Source: Paenibacillus massiliensis subsp. panacisoli DSM 21345
GTDB lineage: Bacteria > Bacillota > Bacilli > Paenibacillales > Paenibacillaceae
Direction: 5' to 3'
Length of the DNA stretch: 64,000 nt
Assembly (NCBI RefSeq): GCF_000426545.1
Contig: NZ_KE384535.1
Coordinates: 1-64,000 of the forward strand
Shown: one piece after another, positions 15,064-25,080 of the stretch
Numbering within the stretch: position 1 is the first letter of the stretch
Layout of the letters: every line of letters starts with the position of its first letter
The notes under the pieces: model-generated
The model's database searches: none
Told to the model about the DNA's origin: nothing
What the model saw: the letters and a program-made list of their open reading frames with translations, nothing else
Translations under genes and position numbers: made by a program

Positions 15064-15761
15064 TTATGCTCGGCAAATCGCCACCAAGCCACTGTTCCGG
15101 CGAACCCTGCTATCCCTGTGGCAGCCAGTATCACCATACTGATCAAGCCGAGCTCTGAACCGGTTAGCAGCAGAACTGGAATCGTCCAAGGAAAATAAGG
15201 TCCGTAGCCTAACTGCACAACCACATTCGAGACGATCACGATGACAAAGATGACTCCGATCGGAGCGAGGTAGCCTCGGGTGAGATTGGCGATTAACGCG
15301 CTCGTTGTGCTGATGAGCATAATCAGCAGGGAAGCGGCCATGAACGGCCAGAAAAAATGCAAAATAGTGGATACGGAGTCTCCGTTGACGCCCATCAGGA
15401 AACCTGCGCCTGTGATTACCGAAAAAGTGAAAACAGCCATTCCTGTATTCCACATCGCGATGGCGATAAATTTAGCCAATACCGTATAGGTCTTGGGGAC
15501 CGGCTTAACAAGGATGTCCTTGATGGTATTGTTGGTGTACTCCACTCCAAACACCCAAGCGGAGGTGAAGGCGAATCCTACGACCAGCAAGGAGCCTATG
15601 GAGCCGAGCAGATCTGCGAAGTAGGCTTCCCAATGGGCTGCGGAACTGTTGAATACAGCAATCATCAAGGGCAATGCTGTAAAGGCTCCAAGCATGACCC
15701 AAAAGACGACAGACCGCCATATTTTAAGAGCTTCGTTGTGAATGAGAGAGAGGAGCTTCAT
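15060..15761 (-). CDS. ABC-2-type transporter permease
   Basis: A 233-aa membrane protein with six predicted helices. After the first helix comes a loop with HWEAYFADLLGSIG, then FAFTSAWVFGVEYTNNTIKDILVKPV, the conserved EYTNNTIK... pattern of ABC-2 exporters related to bacitracin and lantibiotic self-protection systems (BcrB/LanE-like). It overlaps the ATPase gene by 4 bp, so the two are translationally coupled. A two-component system is divergent, the classic layout for antibiotic-sensing detoxification modules. The exported substrate is inferred only from layout. Confidence 0.85.
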   Translation of the reverse strand: MKLLSLIHNEALKIWRSVVFWVMLGAFTALPLMIAVFNSSAAHWEAYFADLLGSIGSLLVVGFAFTSAWVFGVEYTNNTIKDILVKPVPKTYTVLAKFIAIAMWNTGMAVFTFSVITGAGFLMGVNGDSVSTILHFFWPFMAASLLIMLISTTSALIANLTRGYLAPIGVIFVIVIVSNVVVQLGYGPYFPWTIPVLLLTGSELGLISMVILAATGIAGFAGTVAWWRFAEHK

Positions 15762-16711
15762 GCTTGCTTCCTCCCTTCTGTACGGATCATGCGCAAGAAA
15801 TAACCTTCCAGATCTTCCGTAACGACGCTCAGGTGAGTCGGCGGCTGGCCCATTCGTGCCAACAGTTCTGCCAGCCTCTCCGGCTGCGCTATCGCGCGGC
15901 CTTCTGCCAAGACCAAGCGCCCGTCAGCGGCTTCTTCATAGCTGTACCCATGCTCTGTGAGAATACGCATCAGGGCAACGCGATTGCGCCCGTCCAGGAT
16001 TAAACTTTTTTGCAGGGAATGCTCCAGTTGGTTCACTTTCATGTCCTGGATGAGTTGCCCTTTGTGCATGATGCTTATACGGTCCACCAGCTTGGATAAT
16101 TCTTCTAACAGGTGGCTGGAAATGAGGATGGTGATGCCACGATTGCGCGACAAGTCGAGCAGCAGCTCCCGGATTTCGACGACACTGGCCGGGTCAAGCC
16201 CGTTGATCGGCTCGTCCAGAATCAATACCTCCGGGTTGTGGAGCATAGCCTTTGCCAATCCTAGCCGTTGCTTGTTTCCCAGGGAAAGCTTCTTGGCCTG
16301 CTTGTCCTGATGGGCGCCCAGGTTAAGCTGCTGGATGACGCGAGCAATGCAATTGCGGTCGGAGAGCAGATGCATTCTGCGGGCAATGTCCAGGTTTTCC
16401 GTGACGGTAAGTTCTGGATAAAAGGTTGCCTCCTCCAAATAGCCAACCTTTTCCCATAGCTTGTAATTGCCAGCGTCAACCTTGCTCCCCAGCATGTGGA
16501 TGCTGCCGGATGATGGTCTCAGCAGGGACAGGAGCATTTTGATGGTCGTGGTCTTGCCGGCTCCGTTCAGTCCAAGGAATCCGACAACTTCTCCCCGGTT
16601 CACCTCCAATGAAAGATTGTGCACGGCCGGGTAATCGCCAAAGTTTTTGCTGACATTCTCAAGATGGATGGCGTTGGCACTGCCCATTTTGCCAGTTTTG
16701 CTTGTTGTCAT
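15758..16711 (-). CDS. ABC transporter ATP-binding protein
   Basis: A 317-aa ATPase of an ABC-2 exporter. Walker A GLNGAGKTTT, Q-loop region VGYLEEATFYPELT, signature LSLGNKQRLGLA, Walker B VLILDEPINGLDP and H-loop ISSHLLEEL are all present. The last ~90 residues are the DUF4162-like C-terminal extension found in drug/bacteriocin exporters (BcrA/CcmA type). ATG 16711 is preceded by AAAGAGAGG. First gene of the two-gene export operon, divergent from the response regulator. Confidence 0.92.
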   Translation of the reverse strand: MTTSKTGKMGSANAIHLENVSKNFGDYPAVHNLSLEVNRGEVVGFLGLNGAGKTTTIKMLLSLLRPSSGSIHMLGSKVDAGNYKLWEKVGYLEEATFYPELTVTENLDIARRMHLLSDRNCIARVIQQLNLGAHQDKQAKKLSLGNKQRLGLAKAMLHNPEVLILDEPINGLDPASVVEIRELLLDLSRNRGITILISSHLLEELSKLVDRISIMHKGQLIQDMKVNQLEHSLQKSLILDGRNRVALMRILTEHGYSYEEAADGRLVLAEGRAIAQPERLAELLARMGQPPTHLSVVTEDLEGYFLRMIRTEGRKQA

Positions 16712-16855
16712 TTCATAACCTCTCTTTATAATGGGATAAGCAGAACTTTAATCGCTGAATATCAACTGAACCTCAAGCGATGCGGCAAATCGGGGTTGAT
16801 GTTCGGTTTACTTTGGGACAGTATAATCATGTTGCGCTGGAGGGAGGAGTGCACA

Positions 16856-17530
16856 GTGTTCGATATTCTTGTGGTCGAAGATGATGCCAATACGCAAAAG
16901 CTGCTATGTGCTGTGCTCAAGCATGGAGGCTTTAATGCCCATCCGGTTAAAAACGGCCTTGAAGCGCTGAGCAGGATGGAGGAGCAGCGATTTGACTTGA
17001 TTGTGCTGGACCTGATGATGCCGGAGATGGACGGTTATCAATTATGCAAGGAATTGCGCAGCGCTGGGGACCATATCCCGATTCTGATGGTCACGGCTGC
17101 GCATGAAATCACGGATAAGCATCACGGCTTCCTTGCTGGCACGGATGATTATATGACGAAGCCGTTCGACGAGCAGGAGCTACTGCTTCGCATCAAGGCG
17201 CTGCTGCGCAGGGCGCAGATTGTCAGTGAACACAAGCTCATGCTGGGAGATACTACGTTGGATTACAGCGCTCTAACGGTTACGAGAGGAGAGGTGCAGA
17301 CTCATCTGCCTCAAAAGGAGTTTTATTTGCTGTTTAAGCTGATGAGCTATCCCGACAGAATTTTTACCCGCATGCATTTAATGGAGGAAATTTGGGGGCT
17401 GGAAACGGAGATCGACAGCCATACCCTGAATGTCCATATCAATCGATTGCGTGACAAATTCAAGGACAATCCTGATTTTGAGATTGTGACGGTGCGCGGG
17501 TTGGGGTACAAGATCGTGAAGCGTGGGTGA
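16856..17530 (+). CDS. OmpR-family response regulator
   Basis: Receiver domain: acidic pocket EDD (residues 8-10), phosphoacceptor Asp52 in LDLMMPEMDG, Lys in MTKPFDE. The C-terminal winged helix of the OmpR/PhoB type ends HTLNVHINRLRDKFKDNP...VTVRGLGYKI. The GTG at 16856 is chosen: GGAGGGAGG lies just upstream and the protein then starts at the receiver domain (224 aa, normal length); the longer open frame overlaps the divergent promoter. Stop overlaps the kinase start (GTGA). Likely controls the ABC exporter, as in Bacillales BceRS-like and related modules. Confidence 0.92.
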   Translation: MFDILVVEDDANTQKLLCAVLKHGGFNAHPVKNGLEALSRMEEQRFDLIVLDLMMPEMDGYQLCKELRSAGDHIPILMVTAAHEITDKHHGFLAGTDDYMTKPFDEQELLLRIKALLRRAQIVSEHKLMLGDTTLDYSALTVTRGEVQTHLPQKEFYLLFKLMSYPDRIFTRMHLMEEIWGLETEIDSHTLNVHINRLRDKFKDNPDFEIVTVRGLGYKIVKRG

Positions 17531-18615
17531 AGGGGATGAAGAGGATGCCAAGAAGGCGAAGGATATTTCCACAAAAAATCAGTCTGGCGTTTTCCTTGGT
17601 GGCGTTGGTGTTTGTAGTCATGGTGCTATCTATTGGTTCGGCAGGCTTGCTTGCTTTTTTACTTTATCGGGCAGGCCTGCTTGACATGAGTAACCCTGAG
17701 CCCATTCGCGGGGTGTATGTGTTGTTATATATCAGCATTTTTCTGGGTGTGGTCATTGCCGCGCTGTTGAGCAGGCGCTCGGTGAGACCGATCCGGGATA
17801 TGATGGAAGCCACCGACAAGGTGGCGAAAGGAGATTTTTCCGCTGAGGTGAGAGCGAAGGGCAGTATTGTTTTTGAACTGGATGCGCTGGCGGCGAGCTT
17901 TAACACAATGGTGCAGGAGCTGAGGGGGATTGAAACGTTGCGCAGCGATTTCGTGCGAAATTTCTCTCATGAATTCAAGACCCCTATAGCCTCTATCAGC
18001 GGCTTCGCCAAATTGTTGAAGAAGGGCGGCCTCAGTGAGGAGGACAAACAGGACTACTTGGACAGCATTATCCAGGAATCTGAACGATTGGTCGGCTTGT
18101 CGACCAGTATTCTCAACTTGTCCAAGGTAGAGAATATTGAAATTGTGAGCGAAAAGTCCGCCTACCGCTTGGACGAGCAAGTCAGGCTGGCGATTCTGAT
18201 GCTGGAGCCGAAATGGAATACCCGCAACCTCAATTTGGAGCTTGCTTTGGACGACGAGATCGAAATATGCAGCAATAAAAATTTGATTCAGCAGGTGTGG
18301 ATAAATTTGTTGGATAATGCGATCAAGCATTCGAACAGCGGCGGGACGCTAAAGGTTGGCTTATGGCAATGCGGAGGAGATGCGGTGTTTCGGCTTGAGG
18401 ACCAAGGAGGCGGGATGAGCAAAGAGACGATGCGGCGGATGTTTGACAAATTTTATCAAGGCGATGCTTCTCGTACAACGGCGGGGAACGGACTCGGATT
18501 AACGCTGGTAAAGCGTATTGTCGATTTGTGCGAAGGATCGATTGAAGTAGAAAGTGAGCTTAATCGAGGTTCAATTTTTACGATCAGGCTCCCTTTGGGG
18601 CCAAAGCGAAATTGA
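17527..18615 (+). CDS. Sensor histidine kinase (HAMP-HisKA-HATPase)
   Basis: A 362-aa membrane kinase. Two transmembrane helices (~20-47 and ~62-81) flank a very short ~15-residue external loop (intramembrane-sensing type), followed by HAMP (~82-135) and HisKA with the phospho-His148 in FVRNFSHEFKTP. The ATPase domain has N-box WINLLDNAIKHS, G1 EDQGGGMS and G2 GNGLGLTLVKRIV. The minimal sensor loop is the hallmark of kinases that sense cell-envelope stress or a transporter's flux, not a soluble ligand. The GTG start overlaps the regulator's stop codon. Confidence 0.92.
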   Translation: MKGMKRMPRRRRIFPQKISLAFSLVALVFVVMVLSIGSAGLLAFLLYRAGLLDMSNPEPIRGVYVLLYISIFLGVVIAALLSRRSVRPIRDMMEATDKVAKGDFSAEVRAKGSIVFELDALAASFNTMVQELRGIETLRSDFVRNFSHEFKTPIASISGFAKLLKKGGLSEEDKQDYLDSIIQESERLVGLSTSILNLSKVENIEIVSEKSAYRLDEQVRLAILMLEPKWNTRNLNLELALDDEIEICSNKNLIQQVWINLLDNAIKHSNSGGTLKVGLWQCGGDAVFRLEDQGGGMSKETMRRMFDKFYQGDASRTTAGNGLGLTLVKRIVDLCEGSIEVESELNRGSIFTIRLPLGPKRN

Positions 18616-18845
18616 AGCTAATTGAAGGATAAACCTACTACAAGAGAAGACGTAATTAAAGAAAATTTACCACAAAAACTTCACAAAAAAATTACCATTC
18701 ACTAAGAATTATTCCGTTATACTGGCGACTGCATGTAAAGACTGTGGGCATTATTTTTTCTTTGAAATTAGTTGCACCTCAAAAAGTGAACCAAAACAAA
18801 TAAGTAATAGAGTAAGGATATAGTGATTGATGGGGGGCGTTAAGA
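18616..18845. other. Intergenic region
   Basis: 230 bp, AT-rich, without a recognisable terminator or promoter beyond scattered A-runs. Confidence 0.4.
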
Positions 18846-19289
18846 ATGCCAAATAAACTTTGGATATTTCCACCTTATGAAAAAGACAAAGTATCAATTA
18901 TTTCTGTAATAGAACGTGTTGAAAAGCAAGCCAGATACATTAGACAGTCTGGGCCGCCAGGACGTTTCGCCATCATAGATTTCGAAATTGAGCCTTATGA
19001 TGGAGGAATCGTCTTTGAAAATGAGGCACGACTACAGGAGGATTTGAGAGATAATATGGATTGGGAATTAGCATTCCCTATGGTTATATGTTCCATTTTT
19101 GATGGTGTGAAAAAGTTTGTTCAGTATAGGTACGATGACAGTAATCTGGCCATAGGAAATTTCAAATTCAAACTAAAGAGACTTGATATACATCCATATG
19201 ACAGTAAATTAACGGATTTTGGAATAGCAACTGCTATAGGTTTGAACGAGGTCTTTATCCGTCAGAAACTGCCCAACCAGAATGATTAA
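18846..19289 (+). CDS. Hypothetical protein
   Basis: A 147-aa soluble protein that I do not recognise. It contains a motif-like start (NKLWIFPPYEKDKVSIISVIERV), an acidic middle and an aromatic-rich C-terminal half (VKKFVQYRYDDSNL, FKFKLKRLDIHPYDSKL). No signal peptide or membrane segment. GGGGGGCG lies before ATG 18846, a weak ribosome binding site. It stands alone between the two-component system and the iron locus; AT content is higher than in both neighbours, which suits a recently acquired gene. Confidence 0.6.
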   Translation: MPNKLWIFPPYEKDKVSIISVIERVEKQARYIRQSGPPGRFAIIDFEIEPYDGGIVFENEARLQEDLRDNMDWELAFPMVICSIFDGVKKFVQYRYDDSNLAIGNFKFKLKRLDIHPYDSKLTDFGIATAIGLNEVFIRQKLPNQND

Positions 19290-19449
19290 GATCAAGGAGG
19301 ACTAGGCGTGATAGGGCTGTGTAAGAGTAAGTTGCTCTAAGAAGCCAGATCATTTTCCTAAGAACATCCTGGTGCATAAACATATGCCCTCGAAAATGCT
19401 TCTGAGTAGGCTAAAATACTCCTGCATCGTTCCTGCTTGTAATCTATAA

Positions 19450-19464
19450 TGAGAATAATACTCA
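19450..19464. promoter_or_regulatory. Fur-box-like site upstream of the AraC gene
   Basis: TGAGAATAATACTCA, a 7-1-7 palindrome that differs from the Fur consensus by a symmetric pair of changes. It lies 25 bp before the AraC-type start, consistent with iron repression. Confidence 0.6.
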
Positions 19465-19488
19465 TATAGATATCGAGGAAGTGGCTTA

Positions 19489-20475
19489 ATGCAGCACGAA
19501 TTCAAATTAACCCGCATGCACGAATATATGGATCATTTATCGTTGGGGCTTGAGAGAAAGCTGTCTCGTTCCAGTTGGGGACAAAAACTGATCCTTCCGA
19601 ATGAACTTGGAAATGGTACGATTCATCGCATGGTCATTCGTCCTGGGATGGAAGTTTTACTGGAGCGTTTAAGTCTGCATCAAAATCTGAGATTGAGCAT
19701 CGACCAAGAGTGCCAGGTTTTGGGGTTAGTTTATCGCCTAAGCGGCGAAAGCTACTGTTAATGGAATAATGCCGTTTGTACGAATTTATCTGGTCCGGAG
19801 AGTACGGTGTTCTTTACCCATCACACCAAAGTCTATTTGGAGATAAGCTCAGCGATCCAGAACAATGCGATTAAGATTCGAATGAGTCCGGGTATATTGG
19901 ATGCGTATTTTGCCGACGGGGAAGAGAATTGCAAACTGCGGCAGATGCTGAATACATATAAAAACACGATTCGCGGCCAAGCCATTTCACCGGCTGTTCA
20001 AGCGATTTTGCAGGCGATGTGGACGTGTGAATATGACGGGGCGCTAAAGCGATTGTTTATGGAAAGTAAGGTGCTCGAATTAGTCACCCTCTTTATTCAT
20101 GAGCTGCCGACATATGATCAGCTGAGCAAAGAATTAACGACACTCCACCGCAGTGACTTGGAGAAGCTGCATAACGTTCGCAGGGTGATCGTCGAGCACT
20201 TGGATCACCCTCTGTCCATTCAGGAGTTGGCGAAAATAGCGGGAATGGGCACAACCAAGCTAAAAGCAGGCTTCCGCACGGTATTTGATAAAACGATCTT
20301 TGAATATGTACGCGAACAAAGAATGCAAAGAGCAGCATGGCTGCTGGAGACGAATCGGATGAGGGTGTGCGATGTGGCCATGGTCGTTGGTTATAGCAAC
20401 CCGAGCCAATTCGCTGCCGCCTTCAGAAAACAATACGGTTGCAATCCAAGTCAGTATGGGCAGCATCTTGAATGA
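19489..20475 (+). pseudogene. AraC-family siderophore-locus regulator with an in-frame stop
   Basis: Reading frame 1 runs from ATG 19489 to 20475 (328 codons) with a single TAA at 19759-19761. Both sides are in the same frame, so one base change separates it from an intact gene. The N-terminal part is a cupin-like sensor (IHRMVIRPGMEVLLERL). The C-terminal ~100 residues hold two helix-turn-helices (SIQELAKIAGMGTTKLKAGFR; VCDVAMVVGYSNPSQFAAAFRK). Similar regulators activate iron-siderophore uptake (YbtA/Btr type). A truncated C-terminal protein from the ATG/GTG near 19807 could still bind DNA without sensing. Positioned between two Fur boxes, next to the uptake genes. Confidence 0.8.
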
Positions 20476-20499
20476 TAAAAACGGAATCCTTTACAATCG

Positions 20500-20536
20500 A
20501 AACGGATATGCATCATCATCTGGTGTATATCCGTTT
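20500..20536 (+). terminator. Intrinsic terminator after the AraC gene
   Basis: AAACGGATAT (20500-20509) pairs with ATATCCGTTT (20527-20536), followed by TT; inner bases GCATCATC/GGTG extend it weakly. Confidence 0.75.
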
Positions 20537-20597
20537 TTGCCGTCCTTAATAGGTGGCTGAGCGTCTTTCTCGGGTAGAGCTGAGCTATGAATGTATG

Positions 20598-20612
20598 TGA
20601 TAATCATTATCA
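20598..20612. promoter_or_regulatory. Fur box (perfect 7-1-7) of the siderophore uptake genes
   Basis: TGATAATCATTATCA, a full match to TGATAATNATTATCA, 24 bp before the binding-protein start at 20636. Confidence 0.85.
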
Positions 20613-20635
20613 TTCATAGAGAGGGGCGCATAAGG

Positions 20636-21617
20636 ATGGTAGTTAGACAAGGATTTATCTTTACAGTTATTGCTTTGGTTATCGTGATGTTGACCGGCTG
20701 TTCCGAGAATCGGCAGCCAGTGTCCAACATGGATGAGGCTCGTATATTCAAGCATCCGTTAGGCGAAGTAAGGTTGACCGACACGCCAAAAAGAATCGTG
20801 GCATTGGATTTCAATTATACGGAAGATCTGCTGGCGCTGGGAATTACGCCGGTAGGTGTGGCAGATATTGATTCCCCGACAGGCTTTAACACCTTGGTGA
20901 ATATACAGCCTGCTTTGGGACCCGAGGTTGTGGATGTCGGTGGCCGGCAGGGGCCTAATCTCGAAATCATTGCCGAGCTTCAGCCGGATCTCATTTTGAC
21001 CAATGTGTACTTTGTTCAAAAGAACTATGAGAAGCTAAATGCCATTGCGCCGACCATGGTCTTCGATCCCTATCCACCGGAAGGGAAGGAGCAGTACGAT
21101 GAAATGACGAAGACTTTCCGTGTGATTGCAGATATGGTAGGCAAAGAGGCTGAAGCGGAGAAGCAGCTTTGAGGATTTGCAAAAGGTGTATGATGAGGCC
21201 AAAGGGAAGCTGGAAGCGGCGAATCAAGCGGGAGCGAATGTTGTATTTGCCCAAATGACACCTGGTCAATCAGGTCCTTCCGTATGGTTGTTCACTGGTA
21301 ATTCACAAGGTGCGCGAATCATGAAAGAAATCGGATTACATCATGTCTATCGGCCTGACATTTTTGAACAACGAGGCGTGACGGTGACAACGGTAGAAGC
21401 GTTAATGGATTACGAGGATGCTTCCTTGATTTATTTAAACATGGACAGCACAGGCGGATTGCAGGATCAACTGAAAGCCAATGCGTTGTGGAACGAATTG
21501 GAGTTCGTCAAACAGCAGCGTGTCTATGCGATAGATCAACGGATGTGGGCGTATGGTGGACCGATCAGCGCGAAGGGACTTGTCAGTGAGGTTGTGAAGG
21601 CGTTGGCCGGGCAATGA
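20636..21617 (+). pseudogene. Iron-siderophore binding lipoprotein (FecB/FhuD type), frameshifted
   Basis: A type II signal peptide (FIFTVIALVIVMLTGC, lipobox Cys ~20) and the periplasmic-binding fold of family 8 substrate-binding proteins: PKRIVALDFNYTEDLLALGI, PNLEIIAELQPDLILT. The first frame ends at 21171 after EAEAEKQL; the second, starting EDLQKVYDEAKGKL, continues to 21617. Removing one T from the TTT at 21168-21170 joins them exactly, so it is a +1 indel in a short homopolymer. ATG 20636 has AAGG before it and directly gives the signal peptide. First gene of the Fur-controlled uptake operon. Confidence 0.85.
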
Positions 21618-23637
21618 AAATGAATGGGAAGGCGGTCAGCGTGATAGGAGGAAGCGCCCTGCTTCTGGTGCTGCTCTTGTTGCTTCATCTAATGCAGGGA
21701 CAAGTAGATATCAGCGTATCTGATCTGGTGCATTCTCTTCTGGATGCGCAGGGGTCAATCGTTGATCAGGCTATATGGGGGCTGCGTCTGCCGCGGGCAG
21801 TTGCGGGCATACTCTGTGGAGCTGCATTGGCGACTAGCGGTGTGCTGCTGCAGACGGTGCTACGCAATCCGCTCGCATCTGCAAGCACGCTCGGCATTAA
21901 TGCGGGAGCTTACTTGGCAGTCGTTGCAGGAACGGTATGGAGTCCCTTTCTGCTTCACCAGTTTTCATTTGTCTTTGCACTTGCTGGCGGTATTCTGGCG
22001 GCTGGCATGGCTTATGTGCTGGTCGGGGGGCATCAAGCTCCACCGATTCGCCTGGTGCTGTCAGGCTTAATTGTCACCTTGTTGCTATCTTCGCTAACGA
22101 GTATGATGCAAATTTTGTATTTGGAAGATGCCAGCCACCTGTTCCTCTGGGGTTCGGGTTCCTTGATGCAGAACAATTGGCACGGCCTTCAGCTTGCATG
22201 GCACTGGATGGTCATTGGGCTAGCACTTGTTTTTCTTTCTGGCAAATCCCTTGATCTGTTGACACTTGGGGAGGAGTCAGCAACTTCCCTGGGCCAGCGG
22301 ATGGTGTGGACGAAGGTAGCGATGTCCGGAATCGCCATTACACTTGCCGCGCTCAGTGTGAGCCTCGCTGGTCCCATTGGGTATATTGGTCTGCTCGCAC
22401 CGCATATCATTCGATTGACCGGCATTCGGCGGCATCGTTTGTTGATTCCTGCAAGCGCGATGCTGGGAGCTGGACTTTTGCTCGTTGCCGATTTGCTGAT
22501 CTCTATGTTTCAGGCGACTTACGGCACGCTTCCTGTTGGGGCTGTGACGGCATTGCTTGGCGGCGGTTGGTTGGTCGTATTCGCGCTGCGCACGCACAAG
22601 AAGCGTCAAGGAATTGGTGGATTCGCCGGGATGCCCTCGATGTCTTCGGTTTCCAGCTTCAGAGCTAACAAAGCGCGAATGCTTACGGCCTATCTCCTGC
22701 TGGACTTGGCCTTGCTCGGCGTTACCCTATATGGTTGCTTGCGTTCAGGACATTCCATGCTGACCATGGAACAGTTAATCCAGACCTTATTAGGCTATGG
22801 GGAAGCATCGCATCATTATCTGGTGTGGCAATTACGTATGCCGCGTATGGCTGCCGCCTGGCTTGGCGGTGCGGCGCTGGCGGTAGCCGGCTTATTGATT
22901 CAGAGTGCCGTGCGCAACCCGATGGCCGATCCATCAGTCGTGGGGGTTACATCCGGCGCAGGTGCGGGGGTATTGGCCCTGTTGGTTATATGGCCTTATG
23001 CGCCGGGGGCTGATGGGGTTATGCGCATTTGCTGGGGTGGTTATTATCTCCATCGTTATATTTGCAGCCGCCTGGCGCAGCGGTCTAGAACCCGGAACGT
23101 TGCTTCTGGCGGGGATCAGCATATCCGCAGTAAGTACAGCCGTCATTCAAATCCTGGTGCTGCAGACGACAAGCTTTACGGCTGCTCTCATCTGGCTTGC
23201 GGGCAGTACTCTTCCATTAGTCATCGTTTTTGTTCTTGTCGTCCCAATCGCCTGGTGGTTGGGAAAGCGCGTGGAATTATTGTCCTTTACCGACGAGGTT
23301 GCGACAGGAGTCGGACAGCGCATCAAGTAGGATCGACTGCTGACGGCAAGCCTGGGACTATTATTGGCGGCGATCGTTGTAGCCACCGTAGGCACCGTTG
23401 GCTTTATCGGATTGCTGGCTCCGCATGCGGCAAGACTGTTTACAGGAACGGCTCAATCGTAGAACGATGGGGCTCTCTATGCTCATCGGCGCCTTGCTGC
23501 TGACAACAGCCGATGTTGTGGGACGTTTGGTTGCTGTGCCGAAAGAAGTCCCATCGGGATTGATGGTGTCGCTGATTGGGGCGCCATATCTGCTTTATCT
23601 GCTGTATCGAAACGGCCGTAGAGTCGGTTCATTGTAG
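21614..23637 (+). pseudogene. Double-length FecCD-type siderophore permease (FhuB-like) with several lesions
   Basis: Two fused FecCD permease halves (~330 residues each), as in E. coli FhuB: half one carries LRLPRAVAGILCGAALATSGVLLQ and GPIGYIGLLAPHIIRL; half two LRMPRMAAAWLGGAALAVAGLLIQ. The frame breaks at a G5 run (23005-23009; one G too many), continues as LMGLCAFAGVVIISIVIF in another frame, hits an in-frame TAG at 23328-23330, and shifts again near 23450 before ending RNGRRVGSL at 23637. The start overlaps the binding-protein stop by 4 bp. No cognate ATPase gene follows, normal for Bacillales where a shared FhuC/YusV-type ATPase is used. Confidence 0.85.
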
Positions 23638-23824
23638 GCCAGATTTATTGGTGTAGGAGTAAAGAACTGGATGAATGATCTATGCTTTTGAAGCAAGAAA
23701 GACCGCAATTTATTAAATTTTACGAGGACCAAGTCCTAATCTGGAACTTATATGGTAATGTAAAAGAGTATATGCACAACGCATAATACGTTCAGACATC
23801 GGAACGGGAAGAAGGAATTTGATT

Positions 23825-24703
23825 ATGAATAACGGGTTAGTTAACGCTATTATCGCTTATATCATGTGGGGGGTTCTCCCGCTTTACTGGAAGTTGTTTA
23901 ATGAGGTGCCAGCAGGCGAGATTCTATCACATCGGGTTGTCTGGTCGTTTGTCTTCATGGGTGTTCTCGTCGCCATTCAGCGCCGCTGGAGTGACATGAA
24001 GCGAATTGTGACGAGTCGCTCGCTCCTGCTATCCCTCGCCGCCAGCGGACTGCTGATCGCTGCTAATTGGCTCATCTTCATCTGGGCTGTCAATAACAAC
24101 CACGTCGTTGAGACAAGCCTTGGCTATTATCTGAACCCGTTGCTGAATGTGTTGCTAGCGGTCGTCTTCCTTCGTGAGAAGCCCAATCGTGGTCAATGGA
24201 TCGCGATTGCCGTCGCTGGCGCCGCGGTGCTCATTATCGCAATTGACTACGGACGGTTCCCGTGGGTTGCGATCACACTGGCTGCGTCATTTGGCTTGTA
24301 CGGCCTCGCGAAAAAGAAAATTGTTCAGGACGCTTCTGTAGGCTTGCTGTCAGAGACAGCTGTAGTTCTGCCTGTTGCGCTCGGATACTGGGTCTATTTG
24401 GCCTCCACAGGAAAGGCGACGGCATGGACGCTGCCTCCGTCCATGTTCATCGAATTACTCCTTTCAGGTGTAGTAACGGCGCTGCCGCTGCTCTTTTTTG
24501 CCCGAGCGGCCGCTCGCATGCCGTTATCCACGCTCGGCTTCGTGCAATACATCGGGCCAACGATCATGCTATTACTGAGCGTATTTGTGTTCAAGGAATC
24601 GGTTTCGTCTGTCCTGCTCATCGGCTTTGCACTCATTTGGACAGCACTTGTAATATACGCTGCCGCATCGGTTCGCGGCACAAAGCTCGCTAAGGCGAGC
24701 TGA
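23825..24703 (+). CDS. rarD: RarD-type EamA-family transporter
   Basis: A 292-aa permease of the drug/metabolite superfamily with ten hydrophobic segments and the RarD start signature NAIIAYIMWGVLPLYWKLF, then EILSHRVVWSFVF and SLGYYLNPLLNVLLAVVFLRE. Named after the E. coli chloramphenicol-sensitivity gene; the natural substrate is unknown. ATG 23825 is used because GAAGGA lies 9 nt upstream; a TTG two codons earlier is in frame. Monocistronic, intact, unlike the preceding locus. Confidence 0.88.
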   Translation: MNNGLVNAIIAYIMWGVLPLYWKLFNEVPAGEILSHRVVWSFVFMGVLVAIQRRWSDMKRIVTSRSLLLSLAASGLLIAANWLIFIWAVNNNHVVETSLGYYLNPLLNVLLAVVFLREKPNRGQWIAIAVAGAAVLIIAIDYGRFPWVAITLAASFGLYGLAKKKIVQDASVGLLSETAVVLPVALGYWVYLASTGKATAWTLPPSMFIELLLSGVVTALPLLFFARAAARMPLSTLGFVQYIGPTIMLLLSVFVFKESVSSVLLIGFALIWTALVIYAAASVRGTKLAKAS

Positions 24704-25080
24704 TCGCAAGGAAGTTCCAATAAAGTGCATTTGAATAATTTATGTACCGAAGCAATATATGTTGGATGTTAATGCAAGTTAGCCGTGGGCAAGGCTATTT
24801 CTCAGCGTCCGAAAGAGGTTTGCTCCCGTGAAGCCTTCGGTTATTTGGGAGCGCGATGCGGTCGTCTCGGGGGAAGACAGGGGCTGCGTGCCCACTTTCA
24901 TCGAGCGCAATACATGTCTGCGCCATAGCGATTCTATGCCGGATCGTCCTTGCCCATGGAGATCGCCTTTGGGCTGGAGAACCCCTCGCGAATCCTTTTC
25001 TGAGGAACTGTCGCACTTAGCCTGGCAATTCGTTAAATGTAAAAAATAAACGCTAGGAAAATAAACGCTAGGGAGGATCT
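24704..25080. other. Intergenic region, 377 bp
   Basis: GC-rich in its middle, with short open frames on both strands (for example 24795-25016 minus, 24828-25049 plus) that lack ribosome binding sites and family features. A hairpin GCTCCC/GGGAGC sits at about 24821-24852. I see no gene; a decayed one is possible. Confidence 0.4.

Noticed and set aside
16619..16855. 79-codon N-terminal extension of the response regulator
   Set aside because: It overlaps the divergent ABC promoter and coding start; the receiver domain begins at GTG 16856 after GGAGGGAGG.
24795..25049. Short open frames in the rarD-GNAT gap
   Set aside because: Overlapping frames on both strands without start signals or recognisable sequence.
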